The notes under the pieces are model-generated. The model worked only from the letters and a program-made list of their open reading frames with translations. It was not told the origin of the DNA and did not search any database. Of a DNA stretch of 50,290 nt, positions 1 through 7,637 are shown piece by piece (within the stretch, counting starts at the first letter, position 1; each line of letters begins with the position of its first letter). The stretch is from Lachnospiraceae bacterium (GTDB lineage: Bacteria > Bacillota > Clostridia > Lachnospirales > Lachnospiraceae): contig SVFI01000017.1 of NCBI GenBank assembly GCA_015056905.1, forward strand, positions 1 through 50,290. Reading direction: 5' to 3'. A program made the position numbers and the translations under genes.

Positions 1-229
1 CAGCTGTCTGTACACAAGAGATACCGTCCTGTGCATTTTCGCTAGCCTGTGTAAGACCTCTAATCTGACGTCTCATCTTTTCAGAAATAGCTAATCCTGC
101 TGCATCGTCTGCTGCACGGTTGATCTTGTAACCTGAAGATAATTTCTCTGTCGATTTTGCCTGAACACTTGTTGTAATTCCTAACATTCTGTTAGAGTTC
201 ATTGCTGTAAGATTGTGCTGTACTACCAT
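1..229 (-). CDS. fliC: Flagellin, N-terminal part (cut by window edge)
   Basis: Flagellin is the filament subunit, exported through the flagellar type III apparatus. The visible 76 codons begin [16 protein letters not shown] and continue with the conserved D0/D1 helix signatures [17 protein letters not shown] and [12 protein letters not shown], which are diagnostic for bacterial flagellin. The ATG is preceded by a strong AAGGAGG seven bases upstream. The gene is last in the flagellar run, after fliT, and has its own SigD-type promoter and a leader carrying CsrA sites. The rest of the gene lies beyond the left edge, so length and glycosylated domain cannot be judged. Confidence 0.97.
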   Translation of the reverse strand, partial: MVVQHNLTAMNSNRMLGITTSVQAKSTEKLSSGYKINRAADDAAGLAISEKMRRQIRGLTQASENAQDGISCVQTA

Positions 230-236
230 ATTATTT

Positions 237-270
237 CCTCCTTGAATTTGCATGTCACCATCCTTGGTGA
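237..270 (-). promoter_or_regulatory. CsrA-binding leader of the flagellin mRNA
   Basis: On the transcribed strand a 5-bp hairpin TCACC-AAGGAT-GGTGA (255-270) presents GGA in its loop, the preferred CsrA target. A second GGA lies in the Shine-Dalgarno AAGGAGG (237-243). Two sites, one in a hairpin loop and one on the SD, match the arrangement known for Bacillus hag, where CsrA blocks translation until FliW titrates it. csrA and fliW are in the same locus. Binding is inferred. Confidence 0.7.
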
Positions 271-354
271 TCATCGATCGAAAAAGAATTCTCTCGGCCG
301 TACGCTCCGTTCAAAACTTTTTCTTGGTTGATAAGTATTTGTTTACTTGTATTA

Positions 355-382
355 TATATCGGAGCAACTCCGAAATAATTAA
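355..382 (-). promoter_or_regulatory. SigD (sigma-28) type promoter of flagellin
   Basis: The minus strand reads TTAA-N15-TCCGATAT, close to the Gram-positive SigD consensus TAAA-N15-GCCGATAT. It is about 120 bases upstream of the flagellin ATG, leaving room for the CsrA-regulated leader. The rest of the gap up to fliT is AT-rich without another clear signal. Confidence 0.7.
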
Positions 383-411
383 TACCTAAATTAAAATTTT
401 TTTAAAAAGTT

Positions 412-894
412 TTATTTTTTACTGTCCAGGAAATGAGGCTGCGAAACCGTCGTCCAACTTGCATTTTTATAGTAATCCATCGCTGCTTTTGACGAAACCC
501 GCCCGCCGCGAATTTTTTCGCGTGCCTGTTGAAAATATTGCTCCACCAACATTTTGTTGCGTGCTTCCTGTGTCTGAATCGACGCACTTTTCTCTGTAAT
601 CTGAGAAATCAATATCTGCATACGACGAATCACATCTGCATGCTTTTCCTTACCGCCTTGCGCTTCAAGCTCCTGTCTGACTCTCTCGAACAGATCCTCA
701 AACCCTTCATCCAGCTTCTGCATTTCCTCAATCAAATCCATCTTCTGATTGGCATTCTCATCGAAATCTTCCCACTGCATATCTTCCTGTTTCAGAATTT
801 CGTTCTGTTCTTTATTCTTTTCTATAATTCGGTCCAGAATCCCTACTTTCTTTTCAAGACTCTGTTCCATGATTGCAAGATACTGTTTCTCCAT
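412..894 (-). CDS. fliT: FliT-like flagellar chaperone
   Basis: This 160-residue, highly charged, almost wholly helical protein (MEKQYLAIMEQSLEKKVGIL) sits directly after fliS, where fliT is found in Bacillus and other Firmicutes. FliT-type proteins escort FliD to the export gate. No catalytic motif is visible. Sequence alone is weak for this fast-evolving family, so the name rests on position, size and helical character. A FlgN/FliT superfamily protein is the safe description. It is nine bases downstream of fliS and probably co-transcribed from the flaG promoter. Confidence 0.65.
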   Translation of the reverse strand: MEKQYLAIMEQSLEKKVGILDRIIEKNKEQNEILKQEDMQWEDFDENANQKMDLIEEMQKLDEGFEDLFERVRQELEAQGGKEKHADVIRRMQILISQITEKSASIQTQEARNKMLVEQYFQQAREKIRGGRVSSKAAMDYYKNASWTTVSQPHFLDSKK

Positions 895-903
895 CCCGGT
901 CTC

Positions 904-1284
904 CTATCTGGCTTTTTTCATAACTTCCTTCCATGTATCCCGCATAGAATGGAGATGTTCATTGACCTCTTCCAAAATTGCTTTATCCTTCTTGATATTG
1001 GCTTCCAAAAGACGGCTGAGCAGATACTTATACACCCTGTCAAAATCCTCCGCCACCGGATACTTCATATCAAGCGTCGCACGAAACTCGTCGATGATAC
1101 GCTGTACCTTCTTAATATTATTGTTTGCCTTCTGTATATCATTCTGTTCCAATCCCATGATTGCAATGTTACAGAATTTAATCGCTCCGTCATACAGCAT
1201 CAACGTAAGTTCCGCAGGGGAAGCTGTCATTATTTTATTTCTGTTATATTCCGCGTACTGCGCATATGCGTTCGGTAATGCCAT
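904..1284 (-). CDS. fliS: Flagellin export chaperone FliS
   Basis: FliS binds the C-terminal helix of flagellin in the cytoplasm and prevents premature polymerisation. The 126-residue product has the family features: an N-terminal YAQYAEYNRNKIMTASP segment, the LTLMLYDGAIKFCNIA helix and a charged helical remainder. Length is typical for FliS (about 125-135). It lies 27 bases after fliD and 9 bases before the FliT-like gene, in the standard fliD-fliS-fliT order. In Bacillus FliS also works with FliW and CsrA, both encoded nearby. Confidence 0.95.
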   Translation of the reverse strand: MALPNAYAQYAEYNRNKIMTASPAELTLMLYDGAIKFCNIAIMGLEQNDIQKANNNIKKVQRIIDEFRATLDMKYPVAEDFDRVYKYLLSRLLEANIKKDKAILEEVNEHLHSMRDTWKEVMKKAR

Positions 1285-1311
1285 ATCCTGCTCCTTATTG
1301 TATTCCAGACA

Positions 1312-2913
1312 TTACATTCCCAACATACCGGAAATCGCGCTTGTCTTGGAATTTAATTTTGCAAGTGCCGTTTCCATGGCACTAAATTTCGCATACCACT
1401 TATCTTCCAGAGCCGTTACTCTCGCTTCCTGATCTTTGATCTTCTCTGCATATGAGTCGTACTCTTCTTTCATCTGCTTATCATTGTATGCTTTGTAAAT
1501 GCTTCGTGATTCATTGGCAGACATCTTATCCGTCAATTTCGAATAAAGTTTGTTGGTCAGCTGCTGGAAGAAATCCATTACAACTTCCGGTTCGTTCGTG
1601 ATCATGGATTTGAGACGATCCGCATTGTTGGATGTCGAAGAATCATCCTTGTCACCATCGATATGGAAAGCATGTTTCTCATTTTCAGCCGATGTAAAAT
1701 ATCCCAATGTATTGATACCGAAACTTGAGAGATAATATGTCTTACCATCAATTTCGTATCCTGATGTCATAATCTCATGCATTGCATTCGAAATATCATT
1801 CACCGTAGAGTCGCGGCGAAGAAGAGATTCCTTAATCTTCTTCTCCCAATCCTCAATCTCACTCTCTGACATCGCATCTTTCTCTTCGGACGTGAGAGGC
1901 TCATATCCCTTGGACGAAGCTGCGTTGTACAGTTTATCCATCTCGTTCACAAGCTCATTGTATCCTTTGAGGAATTTCTTAATCGTATCATAAATTCCGT
2001 CGTAGTCATTCGTTGTTGTCAACGAAATTTCTTCTGCCGACTCTTTCAGGGCTGTAATCGTCAGTCCGTTGATATTAAAGTTATTGCTGGATGATGTGAA
2101 CTTCGCACCATTTAAAATAATCTCTGCATCCTGACCTTTGATGCGTGTTGCACCACCTTCTGCCTTATTAGTTGAAAGTGTCAATCCAAGGCTGTCAAGC
2201 TGTGCCTGAAACTCTGCACTGACTGCGCCTTTTACTGCACTCTCATCTGCTTCTGCAGTCAAAAGTCCGAGAGAAGAAAGAACTTTAAGCCCGTTGTCTG
2301 TTGTATTACCTGCCGCATCCTGTGCAGTCAGGGAAAAATCAGCAGCAAGACCGGTTTCTTTCGCACTTACAAAGAAACGCTGGTTCTTCTCATCGAAACT
2401 GGCATTCACTCCTGCTTCCTTTAACTGATTAACAACATCACTTACTTTTGAAGACCCGGACAACGAAATGTCTTTGGAAGTTCCGTCTCCGAGCTTCACT
2501 TTCAGATTCACGGTTTCATCTTCACCGATTCCTGCAAGATCGGAAAGCTTGCTTCCCGATGTCACGCCACTAAGCTGTGCTCCTGTCAGATAACCGGACT
2601 TTGCAAGACCGTTCACTTTTAATGTCTGTACACCGTCCGTTGCCTCCGTTCCGGCAATTACCGATGCAATCGAACTGTCAGATACGGTTGTCTTCTTCTG
2701 CGTATAAGCCGAAGAAAAACGCATATCACTGAGTGTAGAGGAATACAGACCGTATATCTTGCTATTTAACGTTTTCCACGCATCCATTTTCCATGAAAGC
2801 TTGGTCTGTGCCTTTACCAGGCTGTTTTTCTTAGTCTCCTGGGCAGATACGAGTTCTGAAATAATGCTTTCTGTATCAAGGCCCGAGTTCATACCTGTAA
2901 TACGAATTGCCAT
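1312..2913 (-). CDS. fliD: Flagellar filament cap protein FliD (HAP2)
   Basis: FliD forms the cap at the filament tip and helps flagellin subunits fold into place. The 533-residue protein starts MAIRITGMNSGLDTESIISE, the conserved FliD N-terminus, and has the FliD C-terminal helical region (roughly residues 300-530) ending ALAKLNSKTSAISGMLGM. The middle (about 60-300) is the variable exposed domain, rich in Ser, Thr and Gly. Length is normal. It follows flaG by 12 bases and precedes fliS, so it belongs to the flaG-fliD-fliS-fliT unit. Confidence 0.96.
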   Translation of the reverse strand: MAIRITGMNSGLDTESIISELVSAQETKKNSLVKAQTKLSWKMDAWKTLNSKIYGLYSSTLSDMRFSSAYTQKKTTVSDSSIASVIAGTEATDGVQTLKVNGLAKSGYLTGAQLSGVTSGSKLSDLAGIGEDETVNLKVKLGDGTSKDISLSGSSKVSDVVNQLKEAGVNASFDEKNQRFFVSAKETGLAADFSLTAQDAAGNTTDNGLKVLSSLGLLTAEADESAVKGAVSAEFQAQLDSLGLTLSTNKAEGGATRIKGQDAEIILNGAKFTSSSNNFNINGLTITALKESAEEISLTTTNDYDGIYDTIKKFLKGYNELVNEMDKLYNAASSKGYEPLTSEEKDAMSESEIEDWEKKIKESLLRRDSTVNDISNAMHEIMTSGYEIDGKTYYLSSFGINTLGYFTSAENEKHAFHIDGDKDDSSTSNNADRLKSMITNEPEVVMDFFQQLTNKLYSKLTDKMSANESRSIYKAYNDKQMKEEYDSYAEKIKDQEARVTALEDKWYAKFSAMETALAKLNSKTSAISGMLGM

Positions 2914-2925
2914 ACGCTCTGCCTC

Positions 2926-3354
2926 CTATCTCTTTTCATCAACAAGAATACCTGCCATCTCCCATACTTTCGCTATCATATCAAGCGTCTTCTCCGGTGG
3001 CAGTTCTTTGATTACTTTCTTAGAATCTTTATCTACAATTTTGATCGTTACTCTGTTGGTATCTTCATGAAAACCGAAGACAGCTTCCGAATTCTCCATC
3101 TTCTTATTCATCTGATCTACCGCTTTTTTCAGCTGTTCGCTTGACGGCTGATTCTGATTACCAAACGCGCCCTGTCCCTGCGCATCCGGATCGGATTCCT
3201 GCGCACGCGCAACACCCTGTGTTGTCGAATCAACTTTGGCGCCTGTTTCCAGTGCGATCGCATCCATGCTCTGCGCAACCGGTTTGACTGTCTCTACAGG
3301 GGTAACGTTCTGTGCCTGCAGTGTCATCATACTTCCAATTGGTTCAATTGCCAT
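2926..3354 (-). CDS. flaG: FlaG family flagellar protein
   Basis: FlaG proteins are small, commonly lie next to fliD and affect filament length. The product is 142 residues. The C-terminal half carries the FlaG signature: LKKAVDQMNKKMEN, then FGFHEDTNRVTIKIVDKDSK and ELPPEKTLDMIAKVWEM. The start is placed at MAIEPIG rather than at an ATG 15 bases upstream, because that upstream ATG is part of the GGAGGTGG that serves as ribosome-binding site for the inner ATG. It is first in its transcription unit, behind a SigD-type promoter. Confidence 0.9.
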   Translation of the reverse strand: MAIEPIGSMMTLQAQNVTPVETVKPVAQSMDAIALETGAKVDSTTQGVARAQESDPDAQGQGAFGNQNQPSSEQLKKAVDQMNKKMENSEAVFGFHEDTNRVTIKIVDKDSKKVIKELPPEKTLDMIAKVWEMAGILVDEKR

Positions 3355-3405
3355 AACATCCACCTCCATGTGAAAATAAAGTTAGCTACTTATACTTTAA
3401 CTTAT

Positions 3406-3432
3406 TTATCGTCAAAAATAAATAGAAAATTA
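3406..3432 (-). promoter_or_regulatory. SigD-type promoter of flaG-fliD-fliS-fliT
   Basis: The minus strand shows TAAT-N15-GACGATAA, two changes from TAAA-N15-GCCGATAA. It lies in the 110-base gap between csrA and flaG, about 50 bases before the flaG start, which divides the flagellar run into a flgM-csrA part and a flaG-fliT part. Confidence 0.65.
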
Positions 3433-3464
3433 ACTTTTTTCCACAAGAAATTTGCAAAAAAATA

Positions 3465-3680
3465 CTAGAACAAATCTTTCAATGCATCAAGACCCGAAAC
3501 CTGCATTGCCTCCTTGTTTGCCTCCTGTATCTGAATATATACCTCTTTACGATATACCGGCACTTCCTTCGGTGCTGATATACCAATCTTCACCTGATCC
3601 CCCTTCACCTCAAGGATCGTAATTTCAATATTATTATTGATGACGAGTGCTTCGCCTTTTTTACGTGTCAATGCCAGCAT
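3465..3680 (-). CDS. csrA: Translational regulator CsrA
   Basis: CsrA is a dimeric RNA-binding protein that blocks translation by covering GGA sites near the Shine-Dalgarno. The 71-residue product begins MLALTRKKGEALVINNNIEI and contains GDQVKIGISAPKEVPVYRKEVY, both hallmark segments. A GTG nine bases upstream is in frame, but the ATG at 3680 gives the conserved family start and lies properly behind GGCGGGTG. It begins one base after the fliW stop, so translation of antagonist and regulator is probably coupled. The likely target is the flagellin leader at 237-270. Confidence 0.97.
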   Translation of the reverse strand: MLALTRKKGEALVINNNIEITILEVKGDQVKIGISAPKEVPVYRKEVYIQIQEANKEAMQVSGLDALKDLF

Positions 3681-3681
3681 A

Positions 3682-4134
3682 TCATTCACCCGCCTTTCTG
3701 CTTTTTAAGATATCGTAAATCGGGAATTTTACCTGATAATCATCACCTTCCGTAATTACCTGGCAGGCTTTCCTGTTCTCTGCATTGATTACAATCGGTC
3801 CACGCAGATTTACGGTCATCTTTGTCAAATCACTCGGTACTGTTACCGTAACAAGAACAAGCATGTTCTCAGGATCAAGACCTCCGATCGGCTTTAAAAG
3901 CTCATCTTCCACCTGCGGATTGTAATCTTCCAAAACAGCAAGCGGATTGATGACCGGAATCGCAAACTGCGGCTCCTGCATAGACTGCAGCCACTGAATG
4001 CCTCCTTCTTTCTCATTGTCATGAATCAGCGCGAAAACCGTAAGTTCCGGGAACCCCACAATACCATTTACAAAATGAATCAATTTGTCATCCTCGATAT
4101 TGATAAGACCGAAGATTCTTGTATTTACTTCCAT
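3682..4134 (-). CDS. fliW: Flagellar assembly factor FliW
   Basis: FliW binds either flagellin or CsrA. When flagellin is secreted, freed FliW sequesters CsrA and lets flagellin translation resume. The 150-residue protein has the family features: an N-terminal TRIFGLINIEDDKLIHF, then GIVGFPELTVFALI, and a C-terminal NLRGPIVINAENRKACQVI. Length is typical. It sits 27 bases after flgL and is coupled to csrA, as in Bacillus. Together with csrA and the flagellin leader it makes a full feedback loop within the window. Confidence 0.97.
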   Translation of the reverse strand: MEVNTRIFGLINIEDDKLIHFVNGIVGFPELTVFALIHDNEKEGGIQWLQSMQEPQFAIPVINPLAVLEDYNPQVEDELLKPIGGLDPENMLVLVTVTVPSDLTKMTVNLRGPIVINAENRKACQVITEGDDYQVKFPIYDILKSRKAGE

Positions 4135-4161
4135 ACCCTTTTCTCCTTTTCTATGTTAATT

Positions 4162-5685
4162 TTACAAATAGTTCAAAAGCGTTGTCTGGGAAATCTTGCC
4201 CGTCGCCATAAGTGCCGCCTGATAAGCAAGTTCCACACTCGATAAGTTAACTGCCACCTCTGTCAAGTCAACATCCTCATTCTGGGATGACAATGTCTTG
4301 AAATTCACTTCCTGCTTTGCAAGACGATTTGCCACAAGCTCAACTCTCGAACCCCGATTACCGGTTGCTGTCAGCGCCGTGTTCGCAAGATCGAGATGCC
4401 CCTGCATATTAGCAATGTTAGACTCAAACAACTTCTGCATCTTGTCTGTCAAAAATGTATTTGCCTTATTCGCTGCTGCAAGCCGGTCTTTCAGGTCCTG
4501 ATTATCCGGATCGGTTTTTAACATATCCTTAAGAACCGAAATATTTTTTTCCATCGCCTGTACATCTTCAATCGCGCCGACAAGGTCATCCACATCACGA
4601 CTTAAGTTCGTCGAAAAAAGTTCGCTTGCAAGTGTATTAACCCTGACATCCTGATTAAATCCCACATCGTAAGAAATAAACTGATTAGAATTGTCATCGG
4701 TCGCTCCTGTCAGATAACCTTCATTGTATGCAATACCATCCGACTCACAATAGAAATAATGTTCCGGACGGATGTCACTTTTAGCAAATTCACTTTTTTC
4801 GTAAGTAACACGTATTTCACCCTCATCCACATCAAGTGTTGCAGGATCATCTTTTACCGCCGTCAATTTATCATAGCTTGCTTTGCTGAGAATCAATTCT
4901 CCCGTTTCCGGAATGAATACCGCACCGGATGCAGATGCTTCAGCACTTAAATACGGATCCTGCGCCTGGTCGTTTTTCGAAATGACATCTGCCGTAATCG
5001 TCTGCTGCGCTCCATTTTCATCATAATATGTAATAGCCGGTGCAACCGCCTCCGAACAATTCTCATAGGCAAGCCGAAGTCTGTATACCTGATTTGTACT
5101 GATTTCCTGCTCCTTGGTTCCGAGCCCTTCCGCATTGGCCTCAGTCATGGTATCTAAGTCTGCCACATCGACATAGGTAATCTCATCAAGACTTTCACTT
5201 GTAAGCTGTTCCGTAATACTATAAGACTTATCTGTCTGTACACCGAATGTCAGGGATGTGTCGGTTCTGTATCCTGTAAAAACAAATCTGCCCGCATAGT
5301 CCGCATCACCCGTCGCGTAAACCTCCTCCTGCAAAGCCTTCAAATTATCCAAAACCTTGTCCCTATCCTCTGCCGTATTAAATCCCGCAGCTCCCTGCGT
5401 ACAGTTAGAGTACATGTCCGTCACAATCTCAATTACTGTACTGATGGCACTTTCGGTAATATCAAGCCACGACTCCGCATCAGGAATATTCTTTGTATAA
5501 TACTGACTGACCTGATTTAAGTTCGTGCGAAGACGAAGCGCACGAATCGCAACCACCGGATCATCCGAAGGACGATTGATTTTAGAGCCTGTCGCAAGCT
5601 GTGTATTAAGCTTATTTTCAAGCACTTTATTATTATTAATGTTCGTTATGGAATTCTGGGAAATAATCTTATTCGTAATTCTCAT
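4162..5685 (-). CDS. flgL: Hook-filament junction protein FlgL (HAP3)
   Basis: FlgL is the second junction protein between hook and filament. The 507-residue protein begins MRITNKIISQNSITNINNN and has the flagellin-like helix TGSKINRPSDDPVVAIRALR. The C-terminus (ALTATGNRGSRVELVANRL, then LSSVELAYQAALMATGKIS) is the typical FlgL end. It is much longer than the usual ~300 residues. The extra sequence is a Thr/Asp-rich insertion at about residues 140-380, presumably an enlarged surface domain. It follows the second flgK by 55 bases, and a SigD-like -10 lies in that gap. Confidence 0.93.
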   Translation of the reverse strand: MRITNKIISQNSITNINNNKVLENKLNTQLATGSKINRPSDDPVVAIRALRLRTNLNQVSQYYTKNIPDAESWLDITESAISTVIEIVTDMYSNCTQGAAGFNTAEDRDKVLDNLKALQEEVYATGDADYAGRFVFTGYRTDTSLTFGVQTDKSYSITEQLTSESLDEITYVDVADLDTMTEANAEGLGTKEQEISTNQVYRLRLAYENCSEAVAPAITYYDENGAQQTITADVISKNDQAQDPYLSAEASASGAVFIPETGELILSKASYDKLTAVKDDPATLDVDEGEIRVTYEKSEFAKSDIRPEHYFYCESDGIAYNEGYLTGATDDNSNQFISYDVGFNQDVRVNTLASELFSTNLSRDVDDLVGAIEDVQAMEKNISVLKDMLKTDPDNQDLKDRLAAANKANTFLTDKMQKLFESNIANMQGHLDLANTALTATGNRGSRVELVANRLAKQEVNFKTLSSQNEDVDLTEVAVNLSSVELAYQAALMATGKISQTTLLNYL

Positions 5686-5719
5686 AGGTAACCTCCGGTT
5701 TTCAAAACTCTCAACCTAT

Positions 5720-5746
5720 ATATCGGCTCATTTTCCCTTTTTAAAC
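5720..5746 (-). promoter_or_regulatory. Possible internal SigD-type promoter before flgL
   Basis: The gap between flgK and flgL contains a perfect SigD -10, GCCGATAT, on the minus strand. The element 15 bases upstream is GTTT, a poor -35, and it overlaps the flgK stop. It may boost flgL and downstream fliW-csrA, but the weak -35 keeps this tentative. Confidence 0.4.
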
Positions 5747-7624
5747 ACCCGTTTGAAGAATTAATCTGTCATAAACTTCCGTAAGAACCTGTATCATCTG
5801 TGATGCCAGATTATAAGCATGCTGGAACTGCACAAGATTCAAGGATTCTTCATCTGTGTCAACGCCGCTGATAGAAAGTCTCTGTGTATCAATGACCGCT
5901 TCAATGTTCTGATAACTTGCGTAAAAAGAATTTGCGCTGCTGGCATTTAACGAAATATCCGACAAAATACACTGAAGAAAATCGCCTGCGTTGCACCCTC
6001 TAAAGCTCATGACATCTTTGTTCGTACGAAGGTCATTTAAATCATCAATAACATCATACGCTTCCTGTCCGGTACCTTTTCCGGTATGGGTTGCAAAAAG
6101 CTCGGAATCCTCAAGCATTTCTTTGCTCACTGCAAAATTGGATGCTGTCAGGTAATAATAGGTATCGTCCGTGCTGGAAATCGGTGTTCCCGCCACCTTA
6201 TTGCGGGAATCAAGAAACTTTCTCTGCGTTATGTCCGTCGCTTCATTTGCCACAAAAAGTACATCTGCATCATTTCCGTAACCATCCACGGAGCCTTCCT
6301 GCGTCAAGATACGATTGAACGCTTCTGCAAACGTACGAACCCATTCATTGAGCTGCTGCTGATAGTACGGTACACCCTGATAATCAATGGAAGCTCCTAT
6401 CTCAACATCCTTTCCGATACGGCTGGAATTCGGCTGATAGGAATTTTTCGCTAAATCGTCACTGATTTCAAAAATGTACTGCGTAATTTCACCCGCATCG
6501 TTATAAATAACCTTGAATGTATCATAATAAAATTCCTGATTGCCGATCTGCATCACTCCACCGTCATCCGAGAGCGTACATTTATTTAAATCTTTCAGAT
6601 AATCTGCAGTGACATCAACCGCCACTTCATTTTTACCTGTCGTCTGATTTCTTTCTATAGAAGAAACAACTCCATGAAACTGCTCTGCATTGTTTCCGTC
6701 ACGCATTGCGATAAGTCCTTGAAGCTGTCCGCCGATGAGATTGCTGGACATATAGAAATCATTTCCGTTTTTCCATTTAATATCAAACAATCCAAGAGCA
6801 TCTGACTGATTGTTCGCCTCGTAGCTGGCTCTTGCCACACATTCAAGCTCGTAGTATTCCCCTGTATCAACAAGCATCTGACCGCCCGCAATCTGCACCA
6901 CATAACGCTTTGCACCGGTATCACGACCGTTGTTTACATCATAAATCGGTGTTTCCCTCACTTCTACATTTGTCACAAGAGAAAGCTTATCAATCAACAA
7001 ATCTCTCTGGTCGCGAAGCTCATTCGCCGTCGTTCCCGTAAGCTCAATGACATTGATCTGCTGGTTCAGCGAAGCAATTTCTCTTGCATAAGAATTAATC
7101 TCATCTACTTTATTTTTAATCTCCGCATTGATATCCAGCTGCATATTCATAAGATTCTCAGACACAGTGTTAAAATAATATGCAAGGTTGTTTGCAAATC
7201 CGATAAACTGGGATTTCGTCGTCGCATCTCCTGCGTTTTTCTGAACCTCAGCCAGCGCACTATACATCTCATTGAATATGGTGGTAAAACCTTCAATAGT
7301 CTTGTCATCGGAAAACAAATCTTCTATCTGCTGCATGTAATACTGTTTTTCTTCGTATTCACCGACCTTATTATTGTTATTCCAATATTTAAAGTCATAA
7401 AAAGCATCACGATTACGGTCAATGGAAATCGTATCTACACCGGAACCCGCACAACCGTAAGTTGTATATGTACGAAGTGCATCACTTGCCTGCTGTGTCA
7501 CCGTTTGTCTGGAATATCCTTCTGTCTCCACATTGGCGATGTTGTTACCCGTCGTATTGAGTGCAGCGTTTGCAGCTGTAAGCCCTGTATATGCAATGTT
7601 TAATCCAAAAAATGTGGAACCCAT
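5741..7624 (-). CDS. flgK: FlgK-type hook-associated protein 1, second copy
   Basis: The 627-residue protein has the FlgK start MGSTFFGLNIAYTGLTAANA, the helix LNTTGNNIANVETEGYSRQ, and the FlgK C-terminus DEESLNLVQFQHAYNLASQM with a terminal EVYDRLILQTGV. Heptad-rich helices flank a large middle domain. FlgK normally occurs once, joining hook to FlgL. Here it follows another FlgK by 13 bases, and the two are clearly divergent. Either the junction is a mixed zone of two FlgK types or one has a special role. Co-transcription with flgN and flgL is likely. Confidence 0.9.
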   Translation of the reverse strand: MGSTFFGLNIAYTGLTAANAALNTTGNNIANVETEGYSRQTVTQQASDALRTYTTYGCAGSGVDTISIDRNRDAFYDFKYWNNNNKVGEYEEKQYYMQQIEDLFSDDKTIEGFTTIFNEMYSALAEVQKNAGDATTKSQFIGFANNLAYYFNTVSENLMNMQLDINAEIKNKVDEINSYAREIASLNQQINVIELTGTTANELRDQRDLLIDKLSLVTNVEVRETPIYDVNNGRDTGAKRYVVQIAGGQMLVDTGEYYELECVARASYEANNQSDALGLFDIKWKNGNDFYMSSNLIGGQLQGLIAMRDGNNAEQFHGVVSSIERNQTTGKNEVAVDVTADYLKDLNKCTLSDDGGVMQIGNQEFYYDTFKVIYNDAGEITQYIFEISDDLAKNSYQPNSSRIGKDVEIGASIDYQGVPYYQQQLNEWVRTFAEAFNRILTQEGSVDGYGNDADVLFVANEATDITQRKFLDSRNKVAGTPISSTDDTYYYLTASNFAVSKEMLEDSELFATHTGKGTGQEAYDVIDDLNDLRTNKDVMSFRGCNAGDFLQCILSDISLNASSANSFYASYQNIEAVIDTQRLSISGVDTDEESLNLVQFQHAYNLASQMIQVLTEVYDRLILQTGV

Positions 7625-7637
7625 TTAGTTTCCCCCT

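Noticed and set aside
529..1432. Long plus-strand open frames opposite fliT, fliS and fliD
   Set aside because: They are antisense shadows of well-supported minus-strand flagellar genes, have Cys/Phe/Ser-rich low-quality translations and no ribosome-binding sites.
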